From Hoylesella buccalis ATCC 35310 (lineage in GTDB: Bacteria; Bacteroidota; Bacteroidia; Bacteroidales; Bacteroidaceae): DNA of 64,000 nt. This document shows positions 1 through 8,752 of the stretch, piece by piece. Made by a program: the position numbers and the translations under genes. Within the stretch, counting starts at the first letter, position 1, and each line of letters opens with the position of its first letter. Location: positions 3,100,001 through 3,164,000 of the forward strand of contig NZ_CP102287.1 of the NCBI RefSeq assembly GCF_025151385.1, read 5' to 3'. The notes under the pieces are model-generated. The model searched no databases. It had not been told where the DNA came from and saw only the letters and a program-made list of their open reading frames with translations.

Positions 1-1021
1 AACCGCCGGCATGAATGTTTGCGGGCTTAAAGTCGTGTCCCAGCGTGTACATGGGCAACAGGGGCGTGTAGCCAGCCTCGTCGCCAAAGTCGTATTCAAA
101 CTTGCCTCGGGTTAGTTTTGGACAGCTGCTGGGCTCGGCAGCAATGTATTCTGTTTTCTTTCCTTCCAAGATGTTATGCCGCATGAAGGGGAAGGTCAGT
201 CCACCAAAGTTGCTTCCACCACCGAAACAAGCAATCACGACGTCGGGATATTCGCCCGCCATCTCCATTTGTTTCTCTGCTTCCAAGCCGATAACAGTTT
301 GATGTAGAGCCACATGGTTAAGCACCGAGCCCAGCGTGTACTTGCAGTTGGGTGTGGTAGTGGCCAGTTCGATGGCCTCAGAGATAGCTGTTCCGAGGCT
401 TCCCTGATGGTGAGGATCGCGCGTGATGATGTCCTTTCCGGCGCGTGTTGACATCGATGGCGAGCCTTCCACGGTGGCTCCGAAGGTTCGCATGATACTA
501 CTGCGGTAGGGTTTTTGCTGCATCGAAATCTTTACTTGGTACACGGCAGCTTCCAATCCGAAGATTTTTGCCGCATAACTCAAGGCTGCTCCCCACTGTC
601 CGGCACCCGTCTCGGTGGTAACGTTCGTGGTACCTTCCTGCTTACAGTAGTAGCATTGGGCAAGAGCCGAGTTGAGTTTGTGCGAGCCAAGCGGGTTCAC
701 ACTCTCGTTTTTGAAATAAATATGTGCCGGTGTGTCCAAGGCTTTCTCCAGCGCATAGGCACGAACCAATGGGGTAGAGCGGTAGTATTTGTACTTGTCC
801 AGCACCGCTTCGGGGATGTCAATCCATCGGTTTTCGGTATCAAGTTCTTGCTTGGAGCATTCTAAGCTGAAGATGTGCGACAAGTCTTCTGCCGTAACTG
901 GCTGCTTGGTCTTTGGGTTTAGCGGCGGCAAGGGCTTGTTCACCATGTCGGCTTGTATGTTGTACCACTGTGTAGGAATATCGTTTTCCTGAAGTATGAA
1001 TTTCTTTTGTTTGTTCAGCAT
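1..1021 (-). CDS. trpB: Tryptophan synthase beta chain-like protein (TrpB2 type), 3' end outside window
   Basis: PLP enzyme that condenses indole and serine to tryptophan. The reading frame opens at the ATG at 1021 (MLNKQKKFILQEND) and stays open to the window edge, giving about 340 residues. The PLP-lysine motif GSHKLNSA lies near residue 120, the TETGAGQWG segment follows, and the phosphate-binding motif CFGGGSNFGG is near residue 270. The N-terminal extension before the catalytic core and the RSTPLVRA segment fit the TrpB2 branch rather than the short TrpB1. There is no trpA or other trp gene beside it; the divergent neighbour is a symporter. A -7 promoter element lies about 75 bases upstream. 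TrpB2 enzymes can work without TrpA, and some relatives act on other amino acids, so the exact substrate is inferred. Confidence 0.9.
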   Translation of the reverse strand, partial: MLNKQKKFILQENDIPTQWYNIQADMVNKPLPPLNPKTKQPVTAEDLSHIFSLECSKQELDTENRWIDIPEAVLDKYKYYRSTPLVRAYALEKALDTPAHIYFKNESVNPLGSHKLNSALAQCYYCKQEGTTNVTTETGAGQWGAALSYAAKIFGLEAAVYQVKISMQQKPYRSSIMRTFGATVEGSPSMSTRAGKDIITRDPHHQGSLGTAISEAIELATTTPNCKYTLGSVLNHVALHQTVIGLEAEKQMEMAGEYPDVVIACFGGGSNFGGLTFPFMRHNILEGKKTEYIAAEPSSCPKLTRGKFEYDFGDEAGYTPLLPMYTLGHDFKPANIHAGG

Positions 1022-1094
1022 TGTTGTCTTTTTTTTGTTGGGTTGATGATTCAGATGGCCCGAAATAGGCCGATAAGCCTGGTTTTGTCACCAA

Positions 1095-1102
1095 CAAAGG
1101 TA
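1095..1102 (-). promoter_or_regulatory. -7 promoter element of trpB-like gene
   Basis: On the minus strand this reads TACCTTTG, a match to the Bacteroidetes -7 consensus TAnnTTTG. It sits 74 bases upstream of the trpB-like start codon and 42 bases from the divergent symporter promoter. Confidence 0.55.
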
Positions 1103-1144
1103 AGAAAAAGATTGCATTTGTGGGTCAATACATGCGAGATTTGT

Positions 1145-1152
1145 TAACTTTG
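1145..1152 (+). promoter_or_regulatory. -7 promoter element of symporter gene, overlapping its first ATG
   Basis: TAACTTTG, a full match to TAnnTTTG. It ends one base before the ATG at 1154, so transcription should begin after that ATG. This argues that translation starts at the second in-frame ATG at 1163. Confidence 0.55.
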
Positions 1153-1162
1153 CATGAAAAAC

Positions 1163-2587
1163 ATGACGATTGTTCTTACGTTATTAGGCTATTTTGCGGC
1201 CTTGTTGTTACTGAGTAGGATGACGACAAGGCATGCCACAAACGATACTTTTTATCGCGGAAACCGACAGTCGCCCTGGTATTTGGTGGCCTTTGGCATG
1301 ATAGGTGCGTCGGTTTCGGGTGTCACCTTCGTGTCTGTGCCGGGCATGGTCAATACCATTGGTATGACTTACCTGCAAACTTGTCTGGGCTTTGTGCTGG
1401 GTTATGTGGCGGTGGCCTTTGTGTTGTTGCCCATTTACTATCGTCTGAATCTCACCACAATTTACACTTATTTGCAACAACGCTTGGGAACTCGTTCGTA
1501 TAAAACGGGTGCTTGGTTCTTTTTGTTGTCCAAAATGTCGGGTTCGGCGGTTAAGTTTTATGTGGTGTGCATGCTCTTACAGCGGTTTGTACTTGATGCC
1601 ATCGGGGTGCCTTTCATGGTCACTGCGTTGGTTTTGGTGTCGCTTATATGGCTGTATACGCGGCGCGGAGGCATCAAGACCTTGGTTTGGACGGATACGT
1701 TTCAAACCTTTTGCATGTTCGCGGCGCTCATTTTCATCATCGTGCAGGTGATGTTCATACTTGACATGAATGTCGTTGAGGCGGTGAATGCCATCGCACA
1801 GGATGACAGAAGTCGCATCTTCGTGTTTGATGATTGGCTGTCTAAACAGAATTTTTGGAAGCAATTTGTGAGTGGTATCTTTATCGTTATCGTGATGACG
1901 GGGCTCGATCAGGACATGATGCAGAAGAATTTGACGTGCAAAACCTTGAGAGAGGCACAGAAAGACATGTGTACTTACGGACTTGCCTTCGTGCCTGTCA
2001 ACCTGTTGTTCTTGGCGTTAGGTGTGCTGTTGTCTATGTTGGCCGCGCAACAGGGTGTGCCTCTGCCGTCCACAGGCGATGAGTTGTTGCCCATGTTTGC
2101 AGCGACGGGCGAGTTGGGAACCATGGTGGTGATGTTCTTTACCATTGGCATTGTGGCGACATCGTTCAGTAGTGCCGACTCTGCCTTGACGGCTTTGACC
2201 ACCACTTACTGTGTGGACATTTGTCAAAAGCCTGCGGATGAGCGGCTCAGACATCGTGTTCATGCCGCCATGGGCGTAGTGTTTGTCTTGTTCATCTTGA
2301 TGTTCAGGGTGTTCAACTCGACCAATTTGATAGATGCTATCTATATATTGGTATCGTATACCTATGGACCTTTGTTGGGATTGTTTGCGTTTGGACTGCT
2401 CACGAAGTACCGTGTAAACGACCGATGGGTACCCTATTTAGCCATTGCCGCACCCGTGTTGTGCTATGTGTTGGATGCCGTTGCACAGCATTTGTGGCAC
2501 TATCATTTTGGTTACGAATTGCTCTTGCTCAACGGGGCATTGACCTTTGCTGGATTGTTGGTGACAAGGAAGAAAGAAGTACATTGA
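1163..2587 (+). CDS. Sodium:solute symporter (SSF family)
   Basis: Inner-membrane transporter coupling solute uptake to a sodium gradient; the substrate cannot be read from the sequence. The protein of about 474 residues is almost entirely hydrophobic helices, about 13 by eye. It carries the SSF pattern GxDQDxxQ (TGLDQDMMQKNLTC near residue 255) and a sodium-site-like SSADSALTALTT segment near residue 340. The frame also opens at 1154 (MKNMTIVL), but a perfect -7 promoter element ends at 1152. The ATG at 1163 (MTIVLTLLGYF) is therefore the better start. It is divergent from trpB-like and convergent with lptD. No binding lipoprotein or sialic acid/catabolic gene lies next to it that would suggest a substrate. 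Confidence 0.88.
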   Translation: MTIVLTLLGYFAALLLLSRMTTRHATNDTFYRGNRQSPWYLVAFGMIGASVSGVTFVSVPGMVNTIGMTYLQTCLGFVLGYVAVAFVLLPIYYRLNLTTIYTYLQQRLGTRSYKTGAWFFLLSKMSGSAVKFYVVCMLLQRFVLDAIGVPFMVTALVLVSLIWLYTRRGGIKTLVWTDTFQTFCMFAALIFIIVQVMFILDMNVVEAVNAIAQDDRSRIFVFDDWLSKQNFWKQFVSGIFIVIVMTGLDQDMMQKNLTCKTLREAQKDMCTYGLAFVPVNLLFLALGVLLSMLAAQQGVPLPSTGDELLPMFAATGELGTMVVMFFTIGIVATSFSSADSALTALTTTYCVDICQKPADERLRHRVHAAMGVVFVLFILMFRVFNSTNLIDAIYILVSYTYGPLLGLFAFGLLTKYRVNDRWVPYLAIAAPVLCYVLDAVAQHLWHYHFGYELLLLNGALTFAGLLVTRKKEVH

Positions 2588-2685
2588 ACTTTGAGCTTTG
2601 AACATTGAACTTTGAGGTTTCTATGTGTGAGTTTATAAACTATCAACTCGTAAACTCGTCAACTTGTAAACTTGTCAACTATAAC
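2588..2685. repeat. Intergenic A/T-rich repeat tract (TTGAAC / AACTCGTCAACT family)
   Basis: Between two convergent genes lies a tract built from TTGAACATTGAACTTTGA-like units followed by AACTCGTAAACTCGTCAACT-like units. The same composite, in the same order, recurs at 26276-26465 and from 59151 onward. It encodes nothing convincing. Confidence 0.7.
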
Positions 2686-5544
2686 TCAATACCACTGCAC
2701 TGCATTGCTGTAGCCGCTGCGTTTATCGTATTTCAGTGCGTCTGTCAGGGTGGCAGCGTTGGCCCTAAACGTGAAATTATAGCTGGTATAAGGGGCCAAC
2801 ACCACGGAGCAGCTCATGTTGAAGCAGTGGAGATCGCGCTGAAGTGATGCCGTTGTCATCGACATGGCATGGTTCTCGAAGTCGTAACCCGATGAGAAGC
2901 TGATGTTCCACCCATCGCTAATGCGAACATTACCGCTGACATTAAGGGTCTGAGTGAACTTGTAGGGATAGCGCATGGTCTTATAATTGAACTTTTTAAG
3001 GTCCTTATTCTCACTCATGGTGATACCATAACCGAAGGTGAGTGACCAAGGTATCTTGAACGCCATGTAGCCATCGTCATCGGTTTCGGCCTTACCAGCC
3101 TTTTGTTTCTTCTTCGCTCCATGCTGCCCCTCAATCATATTGTCATCAATGTTGCTCTCTATGTCGGTGTCACGTCCTTCAATATCGTTTTTGTTTTGTT
3201 CGTCTTCATCCTCGTCATCATGGCTGCCAGTGAAGAGTTTTTTCAGCTTTTCGGGCGTCAGCGTGTAGGAGATGTTTTGCGACATGCCTTGGAAACGACC
3301 GAAACGGCCCATTCCCCATTCCGTATGATTGCCCTCGTAGGGTCTGCCATTCTCATCCAATTCATAGGCATACGATGCAAAGCGCGCGTTGAGGTTGAAG
3401 GTGTAGTTCTTCCACCACTTCAATCTGATGCGCATATTCAGGTCGCTCAACGGTTTTTCTTTAGCCGCCATGTTATACGACATCGATAATCCCAACTCGT
3501 CAATGATACTCACTTTCTTCATTCCCGTTGAGTCTTTGTCGCTCTTAACCTTCATTTCGACGTTGTTGCCCAGGTCGAATGATATGTTTCCGCTGCGTCC
3601 TCTGCCCGGTACAGAGTACATGCCATTTTCGTAAGGAGAATATCCTACGAGCGACACATTGCCGTCGGCATCGGTCTTTTGATAGTAATCGTAATAGCCA
3701 TAGCGTCGCGCACCGAAGTCAGGAGCATAGCTGAAAGAAACGGAAGGGGTTAAGACGTGGCGGATGGCTTGCACCTTGTCACCGAATATCTTGCGGTTTG
3801 GGATGAACATACCATAGAGCTTGGTAGACATACCCAAGTTGAGTGACCAGTTATAGACGTTGTGAAAGCCGTATGTGGTGTCGTTCACAACCTTTTGAGA
3901 GGCTGCGTCCCACGACCGATGTATCTTGCTTGAGTACATGCGGTCGGTGAAATTGAACGACGGATTGACGTTGAGATAGTCGAAAAGTGTGAAGTTGGCA
4001 TTGACAGGAATGTCGTGCTGGAAACCGTTTCTCCAGTCTTTGATGAGGTTCGACTTGAACAATTTGTCCTCTTTTGTTTGGATAGAGTTGGAGAAACGGC
4101 CCGTGTAGCTTACGGCAATCTTCTCGTACCAACGCTCATTGCCCACCACATGCTTGCGTTTGAAGGGATAGAAGCGGCTGATGCTGATGTTCAGGTCGGG
4201 CATTGTCAGGGCGATGGACGAGTCGCGCATGTTCTGCGAAAGGTTCATCGAGCTGCTCAGTGACAAGCCAATGCTTGAGAAAGTGGTGCTCCAACTCACA
4301 GAAGATGTACGGGTACTTTGTGTGAGTGCCTGCGGATTGTACAAGCTCGTCAGGTTGTTGCGCTCGTAACTGGAGGAGGCGAAGTTAACACTTGCTGATA
4401 ACGAGCTAAAGGGATTGGCCTTTGGGTCTTGTCGGTGGCTCCATTGTATCTTGTAACTTTGCTGCCGGGAGAAGTCAGGTAGACCCTTGTCACCCGTCTT
4501 TGAATCCTGGTAACTGAGAAATATACTGCCGCTATAGCGATATCTTTTATTGTAATTGCTGGCCAGCGAAACGCCCCAAGAACCCTTGGTGTAGATTTCG
4601 CCAAGCAGCTTCAAGTCGATTTTGTCACTGATGGCAAAATAATACCCGCCGTCCCTAAGATAGAAACCACGATCCATCTCATCGCCGTAAGACGGCATGA
4701 TGAAGCCTGATGAATAGCTCTTGGTGAAGGGGAAGAAACCGTATGGAACGGCAATAGGAAGCGGAACGTCGGCCACTACCAAATGGGCAGGACCGAAAAC
4801 CACGTCCTTGCCTGGGCGTACCTTGCCTCTTGATAGTGCGATATAGAAGTCGGGATGCTTCTTATCGCAGGTGGTATATCGGCCGTGTTCCATGTACACT
4901 ACGCCCGATGAGTCGCGCTTTGACCGCTCACTGCGCAAGAATCCCTCTTCTTGTTGGGTGTAAACGTTGTTGATGAGGCCCTTCTTGGTCTTGAAATTGA
5001 ACGCCATGGTGTCGCTTTCGTACGAATCTTGCCCCAATTTGAACACGGGAGTGCCTTCCAATGCTTTGGTTGTAGTGTCTTTAATGGCACCAGTTGCGTG
5101 CACCAGGTTGCTGTCCATGCTCATGTATATCTTCTCACTCTTGAGGTCCATGTTCTCGTATTTCACGGTAGACGAGCCGTAGAGGTGCGTGGTCTTGCTC
5201 TTTGCATTATACACCAGCGAATCTTCTGCGGTATATTCTACCGGTGCGTCGATGCCGTTCGCCCTCCTTCTGTTGAGCGAGTCGAGCCGAATCGAGTCGT
5301 CAATCAGTTGATTATGCTTGCGGATGGCCAACTGGAGCGAGTCTAATAGGGTGGTGTCGGCGGCAACGGAGTCAGGGAGTTTGTCGAGTGTGGAATCGCG
5401 CTTAATTGATAACAAGGTGTCGCCCACACCCAGCGTGTCACGTTGTTGCGTTTGTTGCCTGGCGTATGAATCAAACCTGTTCATGTCTGCCATGACGAAG
5501 GCAAAGATGAACAGCAGCAGAACTATAACCGACGGAGTTCTCAT
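2686..5544 (-). CDS. lptD: LPS-assembly outer membrane protein LptD homologue (Bacteroidetes type)
   Basis: Large outer-membrane beta-barrel that inserts lipopolysaccharide into the outer leaflet. The 952-residue protein begins with a hydrophobic membrane/export segment (residues 4-20, VIVLLLFIFAFVMA). An OstA/LptA-like beta-jellyroll stretch follows at about residues 105-250 (for example LVYNAKSKTTHLYGSSTVKY). The rest is a long barrel of alternating aromatic and polar strands ending in the aromatic residues WY. A charged low-complexity DDEDEDEQNKND loop lies near residue 770. The length fits Bacteroidetes LptD proteins, which are annotated as putative LPS assembly proteins. No lptE-like gene is adjacent. 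A -7 promoter element lies only 8 bases upstream of the ATG, so the leader is very short or the true start is Met18 or Met21. Confidence 0.85.
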   Translation of the reverse strand: MRTPSVIVLLLFIFAFVMADMNRFDSYARQQTQQRDTLGVGDTLLSIKRDSTLDKLPDSVAADTTLLDSLQLAIRKHNQLIDDSIRLDSLNRRRANGIDAPVEYTAEDSLVYNAKSKTTHLYGSSTVKYENMDLKSEKIYMSMDSNLVHATGAIKDTTTKALEGTPVFKLGQDSYESDTMAFNFKTKKGLINNVYTQQEEGFLRSERSKRDSSGVVYMEHGRYTTCDKKHPDFYIALSRGKVRPGKDVVFGPAHLVVADVPLPIAVPYGFFPFTKSYSSGFIMPSYGDEMDRGFYLRDGGYYFAISDKIDLKLLGEIYTKGSWGVSLASNYNKRYRYSGSIFLSYQDSKTGDKGLPDFSRQQSYKIQWSHRQDPKANPFSSLSASVNFASSSYERNNLTSLYNPQALTQSTRTSSVSWSTTFSSIGLSLSSSMNLSQNMRDSSIALTMPDLNISISRFYPFKRKHVVGNERWYEKIAVSYTGRFSNSIQTKEDKLFKSNLIKDWRNGFQHDIPVNANFTLFDYLNVNPSFNFTDRMYSSKIHRSWDAASQKVVNDTTYGFHNVYNWSLNLGMSTKLYGMFIPNRKIFGDKVQAIRHVLTPSVSFSYAPDFGARRYGYYDYYQKTDADGNVSLVGYSPYENGMYSVPGRGRSGNISFDLGNNVEMKVKSDKDSTGMKKVSIIDELGLSMSYNMAAKEKPLSDLNMRIRLKWWKNYTFNLNARFASYAYELDENGRPYEGNHTEWGMGRFGRFQGMSQNISYTLTPEKLKKLFTGSHDDEDEDEQNKNDIEGRDTDIESNIDDNMIEGQHGAKKKQKAGKAETDDDGYMAFKIPWSLTFGYGITMSENKDLKKFNYKTMRYPYKFTQTLNVSGNVRISDGWNISFSSGYDFENHAMSMTTASLQRDLHCFNMSCSVVLAPYTSYNFTFRANAATLTDALKYDKRSGYSNAVQWY

Positions 5545-5552
5545 TTAATGTG

Positions 5553-5560
5553 CAAAATTA
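5553..5560 (-). promoter_or_regulatory. -7 promoter element of lptD
   Basis: On the minus strand this reads TAATTTTG, matching TAnnTTTG. It lies 8 bases upstream of the lptD ATG at 5544, implying a nearly leaderless transcript or a start further downstream. Confidence 0.45.
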
Positions 5561-5788
5561 CATAAATAAGAACGAATTGATATACAATTTTTTATTTTTA
5601 ACTTAACACATCGTGCTAAACATGCGCTTTGATTGCTTTTCTTCTTGTGCGCAACCTTTTGTTGGCTTCTGTCCAAAAAAATGATAAAAAAACGATGATT
5701 GCAAAGTTGTGAACTAGAAAAAGCGGTCATGTTTTCAGGCCGAAAAAACGTATTTTGGGAGCTGCGAAATAGACTTTTTCTGCCAAAA

Positions 5789-5925
5789 ATAGGGTGATAA
5801 CCACCCTATTCACGTCACTTGGCACCATTATCTCTTTGTAATTGGGCATCAAAGCCATACGGTTAACCACTCAATAGCATACATATTGGGGATCAAAAGC
5901 AATGTTATTGGCGTGAAGTGGCATG
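5789..5925. repeat. Intergenic repeat, TATTGGnG(A/G)TC family, copy A
   Basis: The 571-base spacer 5545-6115 holds no convincing gene. It contains a perfect hairpin ATAGGGTG/CACCCTAT (5789-5809). This is followed by AATAGCATACATATTGGGG, ATCAAAAGCAAT and TATTGGCGTGAA, which resemble copies at 11962-12052, 33281-33360 and 50301-50345. It is probably a dispersed, imperfect intergenic repeat. Confidence 0.5.
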
Positions 5926-6115
5926 GGGAAAACGTGCAAAAACTGATTGTTTTCGTGTAAGTGTATGACTACTAATTAGATACAAAACATGCGCATAACT
6001 CGCATATTTGCAGCCACCAGTATGCTTGTTTGAAAAAACGGCCGTATTTAAGAGGGTGTTGTAAAAGAAAATGACAGCAGTTGCGATGCTCGATGTTGTA
6101 TGGAGTGGGTGGCGA

Positions 6116-6652
6116 TTATTCGAACAGTTGCATCCATCTGGTAAATCTCTGCGCTCCCTCTTTTCCGAATCTTTCGAGGCTCTTCAGTGCCTGTTCGGGC
6201 GTTCTCACACGATCGAGGTGCGTTTTGGAGTAGAACTTGTCGGCATAACAAATCACCTGTTCCTCCATGGTCTCGGGCAAAAAGTCTTGGTGGGGTAGGG
6301 GCAGGTGCTGGTCAATGATGTTCTGCAAGGCGATTCCGGCACCCGTATGGCGTTCGCAAACCCGCGCGTGTTGGGGGAAACCAGCCGCGCGCAGCATGTC
6401 TGCCCCGATGATGCCATGCTTGATATACGGTTCAGTACCAAAGCATTCGATGCCCGGTGCATCACATTTTACGATGCCGATGTCATGCAACATAGCCGCC
6501 TCTTCGATGAAGGTGCGGTCGAGTTTCAGCTCCGGATGCTTGTCGACAATTTGCAATGCCCTGCGGGTTACGCATTCGCTGTGCGTCAAGAGGATGTCCC
6601 GCACCTTGCTTCCTTGCGGGTAATACTGATTGATGATGGCTAAATAGTCCAT
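6116..6652 (-). CDS. HD-domain phosphohydrolase (HDIG family)
   Basis: Predicted metal-dependent phosphohydrolase of 178 residues. The HD-superfamily ligands are visible in order: a first histidine in LLTHSECVTRRAL near residue 24, the HD pair in AAMLHDIGI near residue 55, histidines in YIKHGIIGADML and CERHTGAGI, and a final aspartate in ICYADKFYSKTHL. The size and motif order fit the small stand-alone HDIG hydrolases whose substrates are usually nucleotides or unknown phosphoesters. The gene is transcribed in the same direction as the carboxyltransferase gene upstream, but the strong terminator at 6679-6714 separates them, so it probably has its own promoter. The substrate is unknown. Confidence 0.85.
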   Translation of the reverse strand: MDYLAIINQYYPQGSKVRDILLTHSECVTRRALQIVDKHPELKLDRTFIEEAAMLHDIGIVKCDAPGIECFGTEPYIKHGIIGADMLRAAGFPQHARVCERHTGAGIALQNIIDQHLPLPHQDFLPETMEEQVICYADKFYSKTHLDRVRTPEQALKSLERFGKEGAQRFTRWMQLFE

Positions 6653-6678
6653 GAAAAAGCGTTTTAATCATTAAAAAA

Positions 6679-6714
6679 ACTCATCTTCAGGCATGAAAGT
6701 ACCCGAAGATGAGT
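6679..6714 (-). terminator. Rho-independent terminator of the carboxyltransferase gene
   Basis: Perfect 10-bp inverted repeat ACTCATCTTC/GAAGATGAGT with a 16-base loop. On the minus strand it is followed by a run of seven T. It lies 31 bases after the stop codon of the gene at 6745-8520. Confidence 0.85.
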
Positions 6715-6744
6715 TGTATTTTGTTAGGCTTTAAAACAAAATCA

Positions 6745-8520
6745 TCAAGCTTGTGGGCGTTCGATGTAAGCAATCACGTCACCCTTGTTCAGCTTGCTTC
6801 CCTGCTTGGCGTTAATCTCAACCAACTTACCTCCTAAGGCCGCAGGTATCTCTACGAACTCGCCCCATGGTGCTTGTATGTAACAGAGTTTGTCGCCTTC
6901 GTCGTACTCTTTGCCGATATACGGCTCAACAGAAGGAGCACATTCGCCGTCACCATTGAACTCCCAGAACACTTGTCCCTTGACCGGAGCCACAATCGCG
7001 TCAGCTTTTGCGTGCTTGAATGCGGTGAGTTCTTCTTTCGACACCTTGCTGCCGAGTTTCGCATCCTTCGCCTTTTGCAGGTCAGCCAAGAAGTTTTTCT
7101 TCGCTTGTCCGCTCTTGTAATTGCGATATTGCTCGGGGTGCATGGCCAATTCGAACAGCTCTTCATCGTCTTTGCCAAAGTCCCAACCGTTTTCCTTCAT
7201 TTCTTTCTTGAAGTCATCCAAGTTGTTTTCCAACAAAGTATGTGGGTCGGCATCGGTAAATTCGTAACCCTTTTCCTTCGCAAGGTCAACTAATACTTGG
7301 TCAACCTTGCCGGGTACTTTGCCGCTCTTGCCCAGAATCATGCCCCACATCGAGTCGTCCATCATCACGAATCTGCCCTTGCCTTGCTCCATGGTCAACA
7401 GGTTCATCAGTGCTATGTTCTTGGTATACTGTGAGAAAGGTGTCACCAGGGGTGGATAACCCACGCGAGGCCAAACGTATGCCACCTCATTAAACAGCTT
7501 GATGAGCATGTCGTCGGTGGAAAGTTCTTCCTCTCCTTTCTTCTTGCGGATGTTGTTAATGGTGCCATGAATGCCGGCCAGGTCGGTCATCATACTGCCC
7601 ATCATGCCACCAGGCAAGCCACAGCCCAGCAACAGTGAGCTCATGAACTTGTTTTGTGGATTGATAAAGTAGCCCAACCAGTCGTCAATAAACTCTTGAG
7701 TCAATGCACGAGCCTTCATGTAAGCATCCATGTTGATGTCTGGAACATCGAAACCAGCCGTCTTCAGCATGCTCTGCACGGAGATAACGTCAGGGTGTAC
7801 CTTGCCCCATGATAGGGGTTCGATGGCCACATCCAAGATGTCGATGCCGTTTTTGGCCACCTCTAACATTGATGCCATCGACAGTCCAGGACCCGAGTGA
7901 CCGTGGTATTCGAGGATAATCTCTGGATGTTTGTCTTTTATTATCTTGGTTAACTGTCCCAAGAACGTAGGCTGACCGATGCCGGCCATGTCTTTTAGGC
8001 AGATTTCTTCTGCGCCAGCTTCAATCAAAGTGTCGGCAATGTTGGCGTAATATTCCAGCGTATGGATGGGAGAGGTGGTGATACACAGGGTTCCCTGTGG
8101 CGTCATGCCGGCCTCTTTTGCCCACTTGATGCTTGGAATGATGTTGCGAACATCGTTCAAACCATCGAATATACGCGGGATGTCCACGCCTTGGGCATGT
8201 TTCACCTTGTACATCAGGGCGCGCACATCATCGGGTACGGGATACATGCGCAATGCATTCAATCCACGATCGAGCATGTGTGTCTTGATGCCCACTTTGT
8301 TAAAGGGTGCGCAGAAGGCGCGGACAGCATCGTTAGGGTTCTCGCCTGCCAGCAAATTTACTTGTTCAAAAGCGCCTCCGTTGGTTTCTACACGAGCAAA
8401 ACAGCCCATTTCTATAATGACTGGAGCAATGCGTTCTAATTGATCTTTGCGTGGCTGAAACTTACCGGAAGATTGCCACATGTCTCTATAAATGAGACTA
8501 AACTGTATTTTTTTCTTCAT
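6745..8520 (-). CDS. Pyruvate carboxylase subunit B / oxaloacetate decarboxylase alpha-type carboxyltransferase with degenerate biotinyl domain
   Basis: Carboxyltransferase-type enzyme of 591 residues. The N-terminal TIM-barrel domain (about 1-300) shows RDMWQSSGKF (the family RDxxQS), a KDMAG active-site segment and the metal-binding YHGHSGPG. A conserved PYC/OADA middle domain follows (about 300-490). The C-terminal 75 residues look like a biotinyl/lipoyl fold (APVKGQVFWEF ... NKGDVIAYI). However, the usual AMKM lysine is replaced by IQAPWGEF, so this domain cannot be biotinylated at the normal place. A separate biotin carrier would be needed and is not in the window. The frame opens at 8556, but AAGGAGA lies 7 bases before the ATG at 8520, which is the chosen start. 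A -7 element (8554-8561) and a terminator frame it as a single-gene unit. Confidence 0.85.
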   Translation of the reverse strand: MKKKIQFSLIYRDMWQSSGKFQPRKDQLERIAPVIIEMGCFARVETNGGAFEQVNLLAGENPNDAVRAFCAPFNKVGIKTHMLDRGLNALRMYPVPDDVRALMYKVKHAQGVDIPRIFDGLNDVRNIIPSIKWAKEAGMTPQGTLCITTSPIHTLEYYANIADTLIEAGAEEICLKDMAGIGQPTFLGQLTKIIKDKHPEIILEYHGHSGPGLSMASMLEVAKNGIDILDVAIEPLSWGKVHPDVISVQSMLKTAGFDVPDINMDAYMKARALTQEFIDDWLGYFINPQNKFMSSLLLGCGLPGGMMGSMMTDLAGIHGTINNIRKKKGEEELSTDDMLIKLFNEVAYVWPRVGYPPLVTPFSQYTKNIALMNLLTMEQGKGRFVMMDDSMWGMILGKSGKVPGKVDQVLVDLAKEKGYEFTDADPHTLLENNLDDFKKEMKENGWDFGKDDEELFELAMHPEQYRNYKSGQAKKNFLADLQKAKDAKLGSKVSKEELTAFKHAKADAIVAPVKGQVFWEFNGDGECAPSVEPYIGKEYDEGDKLCYIQAPWGEFVEIPAALGGKLVEINAKQGSKLNKGDVIAYIERPQA

Positions 8521-8553
8521 AATTTTCTCCTTATCAACCTTTACACGGTGTGG

Positions 8554-8561
8554 CAAAATTA
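8554..8561 (-). promoter_or_regulatory. -7 promoter element of the carboxyltransferase gene
   Basis: The minus strand reads TAATTTTG. It is placed 33 bases upstream of the ATG at 8520 and overlaps the upstream in-frame ATG at 8556, which supports the downstream start. Confidence 0.5.
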
Positions 8562-8637
8562 AGCAAAAAAAATCAATTTGTCCATGACCTTGTTGCTTTT
8601 TTAAGATTTATAGGCATTCAAGTTAGTAAACATAAAA

Positions 8638-8673
8638 AGCCGATATGCAGGGCTTTTGGCTCGCACATCGGCT
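8638..8673 (-). terminator. Rho-independent terminator of pepD
   Basis: Eleven-base stem AGCCGATGTGC/GCATATCGGCT with one G-T pair. On the minus strand a TTTTTAT tract follows. It is 79 bases beyond the pepD stop codon. Confidence 0.75.
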
Positions 8674-8752
8674 CTCTAAGAGGTTTGATGTCATGGAATA
8701 ATGTGGATTCTTCCATGAATCTAACTATTTTTACGAATCAGTTTTGCTTCTG

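Noticed and set aside
515..865. Plus-strand ORFs within the trpB-like gene
   Set aside because: They are antisense shadows of a clearly recognisable enzyme on the minus strand.
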